NCBI GenBank assembly: GCA_947496555.1
Contig: CANMDH010000017.1
Span: 1 to 64,000, forward strand
Length of the DNA stretch: 64,000 nucleotides
DNA from: an uncultured Aquimarina sp.
Lineage (GTDB): Bacteria > Bacteroidota > Bacteroidia > Flavobacteriales > Flavobacteriaceae
Direction: 5' to 3'
Positions 8,364 through 16,459 of this stretch are shown piece by piece. The number at the start of each line of letters is the position of its first letter. The stretch's first letter is position 1. The notes below the pieces were generated by a model. That model had not been told where the DNA came from. It worked only from the letters and a program-made list of their open reading frames with translations, and ran no database searches. Both the position numbers and the translations under genes were made by a program.

Positions 8364-9074
8364 TTATTTCTGTTTTAATTGTTTAAATATCATCTCAGCT
8401 AAAGTAAAATCCTGTTCATCATCAATATCTACCGATTCTAACTTATCAATTTCGAACATCAGAGGATTGATGCCTATTCTTTTATTATCTGCTTTGCTAA
8501 AGGACTCTTTGGTGAAAATATAAAAGTTAGAATTTTCTTCAAATAACGGTGGTAAATCCTGGGTTCTTAATAATTCTTTCGGGTTGTGATTAAATGGATT
8601 TCCTTGGGCATCATAAAGCCTGGTCTGCATCTTGGTTACAGAAAAAATGGAGTCATGAGCACCTTTTTCAATAACTTCAATCATTTTTTCGATAGCTCGG
8701 TCAATCGAATCTTTTTTTAATAAAGGATTAGTACTATGGGTCTGCAGATAAATATCTGCTTCTATATTGTTAATATCATGCTCTATAATCTTATTCATCG
8801 ATACATAGTCCCCAATAATTTCTTGTGGACGATTCAAAATAACAACATTATCCGGATAATTCTTTAGAACATCATTTTTAATGTTTTCGCTATCGGTATT
8901 AATCACTACCTTGTCTATATATTGCGAAGCTAAAAGAGTGTCTAAAAGCCTATGATAAAGAGGCCTGCCATAAAATTCTTTTAGGTTTTTATTTGGAACT
9001 CTTTCGGAGTTCCCTTTCATTGGTAAAAGAGCTACAATTTTTAACTCGACACCCTTTATCGACTTATGAGTCAT
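8364..9074 (-). CDS. acylneuraminate cytidylyltransferase family protein (CMP-sugar synthetase)
   Basis: This 236-residue protein starts with the nucleotide-binding loop LLPMKGNSERVPNKNLK (about residues 16-32), the diagnostic signature of CMP-NeuAc/CMP-Kdo synthetases. VVINTDSENI and THSTNPLL, typical of the NeuA branch, follow. The expected reaction is CTP plus a keto-deoxy sugar acid giving the CMP-sugar and pyrophosphate. No NeuB- or KdsA-type synthase is in the window, while an HpcH aldolase is, so the sugar may not be a classical sialic acid or Kdo. The lipoprotein pyrophosphatase further upstream is predicted to be exported, so it would not consume the pyrophosphate made here. Start at 9074 is the first ATG; a shorter start near residue 12 would need a non-ATG codon. 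Confidence 0.83.
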   Translation of the reverse strand: MTHKSIKGVELKIVALLPMKGNSERVPNKNLKEFYGRPLYHRLLDTLLASQYIDKVVINTDSENIKNDVLKNYPDNVVILNRPQEIIGDYVSMNKIIEHDINNIEADIYLQTHSTNPLLKKDSIDRAIEKMIEVIEKGAHDSIFSVTKMQTRLYDAQGNPFNHNPKELLRTQDLPPLFEENSNFYIFTKESFSKADNKRIGINPLMFEIDKLESVDIDDEQDFTLAEMIFKQLKQK

Positions 9075-9114
9075 ATTATAAATTTTAAAAACAACAAAAG
9101 TGATCTTAATTGAT

Positions 9115-10941
9115 TCACTCTATCATCAAGCTCGGAGAAGCAATAAAAACTTCAGATCTTAATTTTGTGGCACCCTCCCAGGTACCTATAGGTTTTGAAC
9201 TTTCAGTTGGACCAAATATTAAAGTAACGGGAGAGGTGTCTAGCTTTGTTGTAATTGAACAACGAAACCAATCATCATCAACAGGCTTAATATCAGCCAC
9301 AATATTATTAAAGTCGCCACTGTTTTTTACACCCAATACTTTACCTTTTGCGATATTAAAAATAGCATCTACCCTATTAGGATATATCCCTTGAATCCTC
9401 ATTCCAAAACTGTTATTATCAGTTTTACTTTTTCTCACCATTATGCTGAACTCATGATCCATACCTATATATGGAAAAATATCTTTAATATACGCATAGG
9501 AAGGGGTATCTTCTTTTATCCTTTTTAATTTGAATACAGTGGATCCTTTTAACGCAGTGGATTGTTTACTGATAGATAATTCTTTTGAAAGCCAAGAAGA
9601 TTTGTTTTCTGGAAACAAGTTTACTTTAGATCTACCTAGTGCTAATTCACTATCTAATTCCTCTTCCTTGATTCCTAATTCTTTTTTAAGCCTCAAACAT
9701 TCTTCTTTGATAATTTTTTGATTGTACCGAACATTAAAAGGCTTAAACACTTGTTCTATAAATTCTTTCCTAAGAATTGGTTTAAAATGGGTAATTTCTT
9801 CTTCGTACTTTTTTAGTAATTTATCAAGATATTCGGGTTTAGAAACCTTTTCTAAAGCATAGACTAGTTCTTTTAGATACATTGTATCTTTTTTCATGTC
9901 TGTAAACAGGAAATGATCATATTTTTTTAATCTCAAACCAGAGTTACCATCAAAAGCTATGGGTTCTAACTTGGACGTTATTGGATTGTAATAGAATCTT
10001 ACGTTTATTATATAACCACCATGTACCGCTCCAAACAGATTGAGTAAAGCATTATTCATGGCCAATTTTTTAATGTCAAATGCTTTATCCAATGTCTCCT
10101 TGCCTGATCTTACATCTTCCAGTAAATTTTTACCTAATTTAAAATAATTAGAAAATGTAGTGTCTGCCAAAATTCCATCGATCGAGAATGCCGTAATTCT
10201 ATCTTTTGCGGTATTTCTTATATTCCTATTTATAAATCTATCGTATTTAATACCTGATACATTACCTACCATTTTGGCCTTTTTTACTTCTGCCCACCAA
10301 TAATCTTCAGAAAATTTCAAAATAATGCTTTCTTTTCTTCCGTTACTCTCGATTGTTCTTTTATCAAAAGTTTCTTCGATAGCATAAATTCCGACTTCTT
10401 TATTTATATAGTTTTTATTATCTGCTATATGTATTGCTCCTTCTAGGAAACCATATCGAAGCCCTATAAGGCCTTCGTCTTTATTGGCTTTATGATAAAG
10501 CCACTCATTAAGATACCCTCTAGTTTGAGGATGGTGTATGGAAAATTTTCGCATACCCATAATGGTTTTGTCATTTTTCAGCTTGACCCTAAATGACCAC
10601 TTATCTCCTATTAAATGATCCGTCCAATCTCCTTTCAATCTAACATCTGCAGGAAAATCTACTCCATTATAAGAAATCATAGCGGGCACATAATCAGTAT
10701 CGCTGGTCTCCAAAACACCTATTGCTAAGGCTTTATCTCTTTTCTTTTTCAGCTTCCTAAAATCCTTTTCTTTTACAGTAACCTGAATTAAATCTAAAAC
10801 TGTTTTTTGTTCAAATTCTGGTGTTATAGGATATTTTGGTTCCTTTCCTATATAGGATTTTAGAGATAATAGCATTATCGCCATAACAGCAACTGCTATT
10901 AAAAAAAATGGTGAGAATTTATTTGAAGATTTGAGCTTCAT
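9115..10941 (-). CDS. CotH-like kinase family protein with C-terminal lectin-like domain
   Basis: This 608-residue protein has an N-terminal membrane anchor or signal (FFLIAVAVMAIMLLSL, about 12-27), then a CotH-like body: PADVRLKGDWTDHL, RKFSIHHPQTRGYLNEW, GVIAIEE-type sequence at GIYAIEETFDKR, and LEPIAFDGNSGLR matching the metal-binding region of CotH. CotH proteins are atypical kinases that phosphorylate secreted proteins. The last 150 or so residues form a beta-rich domain with DDDWFRCSITTK, the same pattern as the insert in the O-antigen ligase of this operon. It is the last gene of a CotH/VTC/DUF4956 block and lies 5 bases after the DUF4956 gene. The function is likely periplasmic; the target is unknown. 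Confidence 0.75.
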   Translation of the reverse strand: MKLKSSNKFSPFFLIAVAVMAIMLLSLKSYIGKEPKYPITPEFEQKTVLDLIQVTVKEKDFRKLKKKRDKALAIGVLETSDTDYVPAMISYNGVDFPADVRLKGDWTDHLIGDKWSFRVKLKNDKTIMGMRKFSIHHPQTRGYLNEWLYHKANKDEGLIGLRYGFLEGAIHIADNKNYINKEVGIYAIEETFDKRTIESNGRKESIILKFSEDYWWAEVKKAKMVGNVSGIKYDRFINRNIRNTAKDRITAFSIDGILADTTFSNYFKLGKNLLEDVRSGKETLDKAFDIKKLAMNNALLNLFGAVHGGYIINVRFYYNPITSKLEPIAFDGNSGLRLKKYDHFLFTDMKKDTMYLKELVYALEKVSKPEYLDKLLKKYEEEITHFKPILRKEFIEQVFKPFNVRYNQKIIKEECLRLKKELGIKEEELDSELALGRSKVNLFPENKSSWLSKELSISKQSTALKGSTVFKLKRIKEDTPSYAYIKDIFPYIGMDHEFSIMVRKSKTDNNSFGMRIQGIYPNRVDAIFNIAKGKVLGVKNSGDFNNIVADIKPVDDDWFRCSITTKLDTSPVTLIFGPTESSKPIGTWEGATKLRSEVFIASPSLMIE

Positions 10942-10946
10942 AAAGT

Positions 10947-11624
10947 TTAGTAGTTTTCAATAAAACTAAATTGAATATCTCCAATTGCTTTAAGTTCATT
11001 CTTAGCATTAATAATGCTATCAAAATCTTTAAATTCTACGTTTAAAGAAAGTTCTGTGGTATCATTAACTTCATCTAATCTCCTAAGATCCACCTTTGAA
11101 CAATATCCTCTTAAGATATCTAATATCTCTTTTTCGTTAAGTTGATTATCTGATGTGTTCGAAACTGTCATTATTAGGTTTTGTTGAACAGCATTTTTTA
11201 CACTATTGAAGTTTTGAATTATCACATAAAGAATAATGATTACTGCACCAATTAAAGTAACGACTCGTTGGTTCGCTCCCATACCCAATCCCAAAGCAAT
11301 AGCCACAAAGAAGTAAACTAATTCTTCGGGCTCCTTGATGGCGGTTCTAAATCTCACTATAGAAAGTGCCCCTACCAACCCTAGGGATAAAGCTAAAGAA
11401 GATTTTACTATTGAAATGACCAACATAACGGTAACTGCTATAAGAACAAAAGTTTGTGTTAGCTTTTTTCTATTAGAAAGTGAATTACCGTATTTTGAAT
11501 ATATTATCCCTATGATATAGGATAAAATAATTGTTATAAAAATATTAATTAAAAAATCGATAACCGACAACGCTCCCGAACCAAATTGATTAGCGATTTC
11601 GTTTAAAAAAGATTGTTCTTGCAT
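10947..11624 (-). CDS. DUF4956 domain membrane protein
   Basis: This 225-residue protein has four or so membrane helices in its first 140 residues. It carries the DUF4956 hallmark SLGLVGALSIVRFRTAIKEPEE in a short loop, then a cytosolic-looking alpha/beta C-terminal domain of about 80 residues. The family's function is not established; its genes often sit beside VTC-domain and CotH genes in bacteria, as here. It lies 13 bases after the VTC gene and 5 bases before the CotH gene. A role as a transporter or membrane partner of the polyphosphate polymerase domain is inference. Confidence 0.82.
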   Translation of the reverse strand: MQEQSFLNEIANQFGSGALSVIDFLINIFITIILSYIIGIIYSKYGNSLSNRKKLTQTFVLIAVTVMLVISIVKSSLALSLGLVGALSIVRFRTAIKEPEELVYFFVAIALGLGMGANQRVVTLIGAVIIILYVIIQNFNSVKNAVQQNLIMTVSNTSDNQLNEKEILDILRGYCSKVDLRRLDEVNDTTELSLNVEFKDFDSIINAKNELKAIGDIQFSFIENY

Positions 11625-11637
11625 AGCTCTGTATTTA

Positions 11638-12381
11638 TTATTGAGGGAATCGTTTAATAGTATTAACCCCGTTTACATATTTTGAATTTTTATTTAATCT
11701 AAAAGGAAACGCAGTCGAAATAGAATTTGCGTCTTTATCATCTGTTAAACCATATTTTAATTCTACAATTTTATTTTCGTCGCCTTTGGGTGCAAAATTA
11801 AAATTATTAAACAACTTATCAATTTTATAGTACAACAAATTAAAATCTAAAGTAATTCTAAATCTATTATCCGCAGATAAGTAATACTTTCTTGAATATG
11901 AGTTTACTAACGTTGGCTTTACCATTTTAACCGATTCTAAAATAGGGGTAGGCAAATTGGAATTCTTGAAAACCTCTTTTGCTGTTTCATGGACAAATGA
12001 ATTATCCAGTGTAAACGGAACCAATTTGTATGACCATTTATCTCCAACGAGTCCTTTTTTGATTTTTATTTCAAGCACAGGAGATTTTATCTCTCCAAAG
12101 GTTTCTCCATACCACCTAATCCTAATTTTTTTTCTATTTGAAACACCCAAAACATTATCAAAATAGTCATTGTACGCTTCTGTGTCAAAATAGATATTAT
12201 TTACCTGACGTTGGTAGTAAACTTCTCTAAACAAGAATTTATTCCTTAAAATAAACTGCTCTATTGTTTTCGTTGAAAAGCTATCGGGTATTGTGAATTT
12301 ACGCTCATACCGATAATTATGCTTTTTATCTATTAGGTGAAGACCCTCTATTTTGGATATTTCTTCTATTTTACTCATCAT
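11638..12381 (-). CDS. VTC domain-containing (polyphosphate polymerase-like) protein
   Basis: This 247-residue protein matches the VTC domain, a tunnel fold of the triphosphate tunnel enzyme group. Visible elements are NYRYERKFTIP near 23-32, VNNIYFDTEAYNDY near 60-74, RKKIRIRWYGE near 83-93, PVLEIKIKKG with the metal-binding acids near 100-109, and IVELKYG near 209. In yeast Vtc4 this domain makes polyphosphate from ATP. No transmembrane helix is present, so it may work at the membrane through the DUF4956 partner next to it. It overlaps the beta-helix gene by one base. Substrate in bacteria is not firmly known. Confidence 0.83.
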   Translation of the reverse strand: MMSKIEEISKIEGLHLIDKKHNYRYERKFTIPDSFSTKTIEQFILRNKFLFREVYYQRQVNNIYFDTEAYNDYFDNVLGVSNRKKIRIRWYGETFGEIKSPVLEIKIKKGLVGDKWSYKLVPFTLDNSFVHETAKEVFKNSNLPTPILESVKMVKPTLVNSYSRKYYLSADNRFRITLDFNLLYYKIDKLFNNFNFAPKGDENKIVELKYGLTDDKDANSISTAFPFRLNKNSKYVNGVNTIKRFPQ

Positions 12382-14945
12382 TATTGGCTATTTCGGGTTT
12401 CATCACTACTTACTCCAAACTCCACTCCATACATTCTGTCTTTTACGTTTTGAGAAGTTTCTATTTTTTCTCCATCAACAATCAAAGATGAAGAACTTTC
12501 GATCAAATACTTTGTTTCAATACCCTCCATGTTAATTCCTTTTACCGTAATGTTTGATGGACCAAACTCAGGTTTTTTCTGAAATGCTGTAAACCCTAAT
12601 TTTGTATTAGCGATATTCAATTTATTTACGTTTACAATAGAAAGATCTTTACCCGCAACGGCAATTTCAGAATCCAATATTTCTACATTATTGACAATCA
12701 TTTTACTATCTTCTCCAGCACTAAGTCCTTTATCTCCTGCATTTGAAATAACAACGTTTTTTATAAATATTGTCGAACCCGAAACGTCGATAGCATCGTT
12801 TCCTAAATTCTTAAATTGACTATCCAATACAGTTCCATTTACAAAATCCCCATCAAAGGCATCTGATTGGGTTCCAGAAATAACACAATTTTTCATTATA
12901 AAATTGGTCCTCACGATATTTAAAGCATCTTCACATCTATTATTTTTTATGGAAACATTATCTAATTGCACAGAAGATTCGTAGAAAGTTACAGCGCCTG
13001 TTACGCTCCAATTTCCATGCTTAGGGTTGGTAAGGTGATCAAAATGAACGTGCTTCAATTTTGACTCTATTTGATCGCTGAAAACAATAACTCCCTGGCC
13101 TTTTTTGTCTGAAGACCCTATAGTAATCGGCTTTGTTTTGGTACCATTGAAATACAAGGGAGAATGTGAAATGATTTTACCCCCATTTACAATATCTATG
13201 TTTGTTCCAGGAGCTAAGACAAATCGATACCCTTTGGCAACAACAAGTGGTGATGATAAAATAACCGAATCTTTATTAAAGGTGATTATCTTTTCTTTTT
13301 CATTGATTTGAAGAAAATCATGATTATTGTAATCGATCTCTTTTCTGAACAAATCTTCTTTGACTTGTTCTTTGGGTTGAAAAGGAATTATTGTAGCATA
13401 TTGAATGTTTGCTAAACCATTAATATTATATGAAAGAAATATATCAAAAACGTGCTTATGAAAAACAAATCCTGTTTCTTTTTTCTTTTTTGTTACAAAA
13501 AGATTTTCAAAACTTCTTGGAAGATCAAATGCTAGGGTATCCTTTTTACCGCTATTAATTGTTTTGGGGGTATCAAGGGTCAATATTTTTTTCTTCTTAC
13601 CATAATTTAACCCAACTATTTCTAGTGGATAATTACTAACATTATGGATAGTGAGGGTCAATCTGTTTTTGTCCATTTCTAATATTTCTGCTATAGCAGA
13701 AGTTGAAGGATCTAAACTTTTTCGAATCACTCTTTTGTTAACTTCTAACAAATCAACATCGAATAGTTTTTCAGGATAATACTGATTAATTAATGATATT
13801 TTTTGCAGTAACTTCTTATCTCCTTCTATAAATTCATCCTGCAAATTCATTGATACTAACTGGCTTGAAGCTCTAGAAAACGCGGCAATGAATTCATGGT
13901 TTTCTATAGGCGACTTTTCCACAAAATCTTCGTGAATTCTTTGGCAATTGAAATTTTCGAAAAAGGGTTCTAATTGCTTATTTTTCTTGTTATAAATAAA
14001 CTGTAAACTACTTTGACAGTTGCCAGCAAATAATGTATTGACCGCATAAAAGTTTGCTAATTTCTCAAGATCAAAAACATCAGAAAAAATTAAGGCCCCT
14101 CCTATTAAGTCCTTTAATAACCGCTCTGCGTCTTCCTTATTTTCTCCTTTAACAGAGATAAGATCCAGAGCCTTATTATTGTTTTTCACCAAATTGACCC
14201 AAAAGTCATTAACTCTCTTTACAGAAACTACAGTAATTTTTTCACTTGAAAAGTACTCACTCTTTGCTGGGCTAATATCGAATAAAGTATCTCCTTCTTT
14301 AACATATGTGTATGGCAAAAAAGTAATATCTATTTTCGATAACATGCTTGTAAACAAAGGTTTATAAATATTGGGCACTCTCTTTTCTCCATTAAAAGTC
14401 GTTTCAGGAATTTTATTGCCATAATCTATTGACTTAAATGGAGTATTAATTGTATCCCTCCAAGGAGTTATTTTTTTATTGATTATTTTTTGTTCAACAC
14501 TTATTTTATGTAAGTTAACCAAAGGCAGAGATTGCCTATACACCTCATATTCGTTTTTATTAAACCTATAGATTGCCGCTTCAATAGGGGAATTGTAAAG
14601 TACTGGAGAATTGTTTTTCTGTTCACCATCCAAATATAGCTCAACTTTGAAACCCTTATGTTCTGACAACTCCCCTGGTTTTAAAATTTTTTTTCTTCTA
14701 AGGATGATCAACTCTCTAACAGCATATTTTTCGACAACAAAAGAAACAAAAGAACTGTCAACATTTTCTTCTTTTAAAAATTTTAAAGCATACTCATCTG
14801 GAAGCTCTTGAACTTGGGGGTTAAAGTTTGTGGCAATGGACTCCTTATCGGTATTGCCGCTTTGCATTAATGATAACCCTAAAAACAACAATGGAATACC
14901 TATCAAAAATAGTATTGATCTGGTATTTATTCGTTTTTGTGTCAT
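12381..14945 (-). CDS. CotH-like protein fused to a right-handed beta-helix
   Basis: This 854-residue protein has an N-terminal hydrophobic signal or anchor (SILFLIGIPLLFLGLSLM). The region to about 400 looks like a diverged CotH fold: ALIFSDVFDLEKLANFYAVN and KQLEPFFENFNCQR mirror the C-terminal half of CotH kinases. A short Ig-like section follows near 420-530. From about 550 there are right-handed parallel beta-helix repeats (NGGKIISHSPL, NNRCEDALNIVR, GDFVNGTVLDSQFKNLGNDAIDVSG). Beta-helices of this sort often bind or cleave glycans. It is presumably periplasmic. It shares one base with the VTC gene, so the two are coupled. The precise activity is unknown. Confidence 0.7.
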   Translation of the reverse strand: MTQKRINTRSILFLIGIPLLFLGLSLMQSGNTDKESIATNFNPQVQELPDEYALKFLKEENVDSSFVSFVVEKYAVRELIILRRKKILKPGELSEHKGFKVELYLDGEQKNNSPVLYNSPIEAAIYRFNKNEYEVYRQSLPLVNLHKISVEQKIINKKITPWRDTINTPFKSIDYGNKIPETTFNGEKRVPNIYKPLFTSMLSKIDITFLPYTYVKEGDTLFDISPAKSEYFSSEKITVVSVKRVNDFWVNLVKNNNKALDLISVKGENKEDAERLLKDLIGGALIFSDVFDLEKLANFYAVNTLFAGNCQSSLQFIYNKKNKQLEPFFENFNCQRIHEDFVEKSPIENHEFIAAFSRASSQLVSMNLQDEFIEGDKKLLQKISLINQYYPEKLFDVDLLEVNKRVIRKSLDPSTSAIAEILEMDKNRLTLTIHNVSNYPLEIVGLNYGKKKKILTLDTPKTINSGKKDTLAFDLPRSFENLFVTKKKKETGFVFHKHVFDIFLSYNINGLANIQYATIIPFQPKEQVKEDLFRKEIDYNNHDFLQINEKEKIITFNKDSVILSSPLVVAKGYRFVLAPGTNIDIVNGGKIISHSPLYFNGTKTKPITIGSSDKKGQGVIVFSDQIESKLKHVHFDHLTNPKHGNWSVTGAVTFYESSVQLDNVSIKNNRCEDALNIVRTNFIMKNCVISGTQSDAFDGDFVNGTVLDSQFKNLGNDAIDVSGSTIFIKNVVISNAGDKGLSAGEDSKMIVNNVEILDSEIAVAGKDLSIVNVNKLNIANTKLGFTAFQKKPEFGPSNITVKGINMEGIETKYLIESSSSLIVDGEKIETSQNVKDRMYGVEFGVSSDETRNSQ

Positions 14946-14988
14946 TACTCCTAATTTTTTTGATTTAAGCTAAAATTTAAAAGATTAT

Positions 14989-15852
14989 TTAATTTGGAGT
15001 TTTGTAATCTTTAAGTTTACCTAGACCATTAATATCATCTCCATTTAAATGGACCAATCTAAAATTAACCGAACCATCTCTTAAAACGTCAACTATTACA
15101 AAATTATCCCGGACTCCACCTCCCATTCCTGTTGAAATAAAAGTAACATTGTTTTCCTTACTATAGAAATATTCAATTATGTGATTAGTCTTTTTTAGTT
15201 CCTTTGAAAAAGCACCAACATCACCTGCAAACATAAAAACTGGTTTGTTTACATTGTTTAAAAGAGGTATTATTTGAGGCCAAAAATTAGTTTTGCTGTC
15301 TCTACCTTGAGTTGAATTAGGAAGTGGTTTATTATACTTATCCTTAGACCACCATAAAACTTGGTGTGAAAATATAAATATATTATTTACTTTCTTATTA
15401 TTATTTCTAAGCGTATTCTTCAAAAAAATCAATTGCTCACCTGATATATTCCACCCATCCAGATTGGGATCTAAGACAATGAATAAATTTTCGTCTTCAA
15501 TAAAACTTTTATAAGATTCTCCAAATTTTGTTTTAAATTCCTTGAGAGGCCCATCGTGATTTCCTCGAACTATGTCAATTGGCATTTCTAGCAACGAAAT
15601 ATCCTTTTCTGCATCTGGCCATGCATTTGGTCTCCAAACGACATCACCAAGAAAAAAGCCTCTTTTCATTTTTTTCTGAGAATTAATAAAATTGAACTTC
15701 TCTTTAAATGGTTTATATATTCCTTTTGTTTTTCCTTTATCCCTTGGGTCTCCATAGGTATGTCCAGCAACGAAAAAGGAACTTTTTAATTCTTTAGGCG
15801 ACGAGCAGCCAACTATAATAAAAAGTAAGAGTGTTTTTATCAATGTTTTCAT
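14989..15852 (-). CDS. lipoprotein calcineurin-like metallophosphoesterase
   Basis: This 287-residue protein begins with a lipoprotein signal peptide ending in IIVGCSS, with the lipid-modified cysteine at residue 17. Phosphoesterase motifs follow: FLGDVVWRPNA, the diagnostic GNHDG, FIFSHQVLWW and FMFAGDVGAF near 215-225. The family hydrolyses phosphoesters, including nucleotides and polyphosphate, with a two-metal centre. As a lipoprotein it would act in the periplasm or at the cell surface. It sits directly after the lipoprotein pyrophosphatase gene (0-base spacing), which suggests joint phosphate handling with the CotH/VTC block. The substrate is unknown. Confidence 0.8.
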   Translation of the reverse strand: MKTLIKTLLLFIIVGCSSPKELKSSFFVAGHTYGDPRDKGKTKGIYKPFKEKFNFINSQKKMKRGFFLGDVVWRPNAWPDAEKDISLLEMPIDIVRGNHDGPLKEFKTKFGESYKSFIEDENLFIVLDPNLDGWNISGEQLIFLKNTLRNNNKKVNNIFIFSHQVLWWSKDKYNKPLPNSTQGRDSKTNFWPQIIPLLNNVNKPVFMFAGDVGAFSKELKKTNHIIEYFYSKENNVTFISTGMGGGVRDNFVIVDVLRDGSVNFRLVHLNGDDINGLGKLKDYKTPN

Positions 15853-16458
15853 TTATTTATTTTTTATCAAATTCATTGCTGCATTTTCATCGTTCCATCC
15901 TTTTATTACTGCGGTTTCCTCCTTATCATAATTACGAAACCATTGTTCTATAATATTTAAAATAGCTGGATACTCCTTTTTAAATTCATCAAAGGTGGTA
16001 GCTTTGATTATTCTTTTATCAGTGTCTTCTGGAACAGCAATTATTTTATAATCCTGTTCTCCATTGTCAATTAGCTTTAAAACCCCTATTGGAATTGTTT
16101 TGACAACTGCTCCTGTAGGAATGCTTTCAGACAGAACCAAAATATCCAAACCATCACCATCTCCTCCTTTGTTAGGATCTGAATAGGTTCCGGGAATAAA
16201 ACCATAATTTCCGAGATACGGTAAAAAATCTATTACTCTATTTTTTCCTTTTCTTTGATCAATCTCGAATAATTTAGTTTTTTTATTGAATTCTACTTTA
16301 GAATTAGTACCCGCAGGGATTTCAATAATAGCATTCACATAATTATTCTCTGTAAAAGTTTTTAATTCTTCATATTTGATTTCTTCTTTCTTATTACAAG
16401 ATACAAGAAGCAATGATAAAACTAATAACAGATTAAACGATCGAATATTTGATTTCAT
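15853..16458 (-). CDS. lipoprotein inorganic pyrophosphatase (family I)
   Basis: This 201-residue protein has a lipoprotein signal (LLVLSLLLVSCNKKEE, Cys21), then a full family I pyrophosphatase fold: NAIIEIPAGTNSKVE, GNYGFIPGTYSD, the metal cluster GGDGDGLDILVLSE, IGVLKLIDNGEQDYKIIAVP, and IEQWFRNY. The usual signature DGDPxD reads DGDGLD here, so a near-invariant proline is a glycine, while the metal-binding aspartates remain. Diphosphatases are normally cytosolic; the lipoprotein signal predicts an exported enzyme. It lies between fcl and the metallophosphoesterase, 1 base after fcl and flush with the next gene. It probably splits pyrophosphate or short polyphosphate outside the cytoplasm. 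Confidence 0.82.
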   Translation of the reverse strand: MKSNIRSFNLLLVLSLLLVSCNKKEEIKYEELKTFTENNYVNAIIEIPAGTNSKVEFNKKTKLFEIDQRKGKNRVIDFLPYLGNYGFIPGTYSDPNKGGDGDGLDILVLSESIPTGAVVKTIPIGVLKLIDNGEQDYKIIAVPEDTDKRIIKATTFDEFKKEYPAILNIIEQWFRNYDKEETAVIKGWNDENAAMNLIKNK

Positions 16459-16459
16459 A

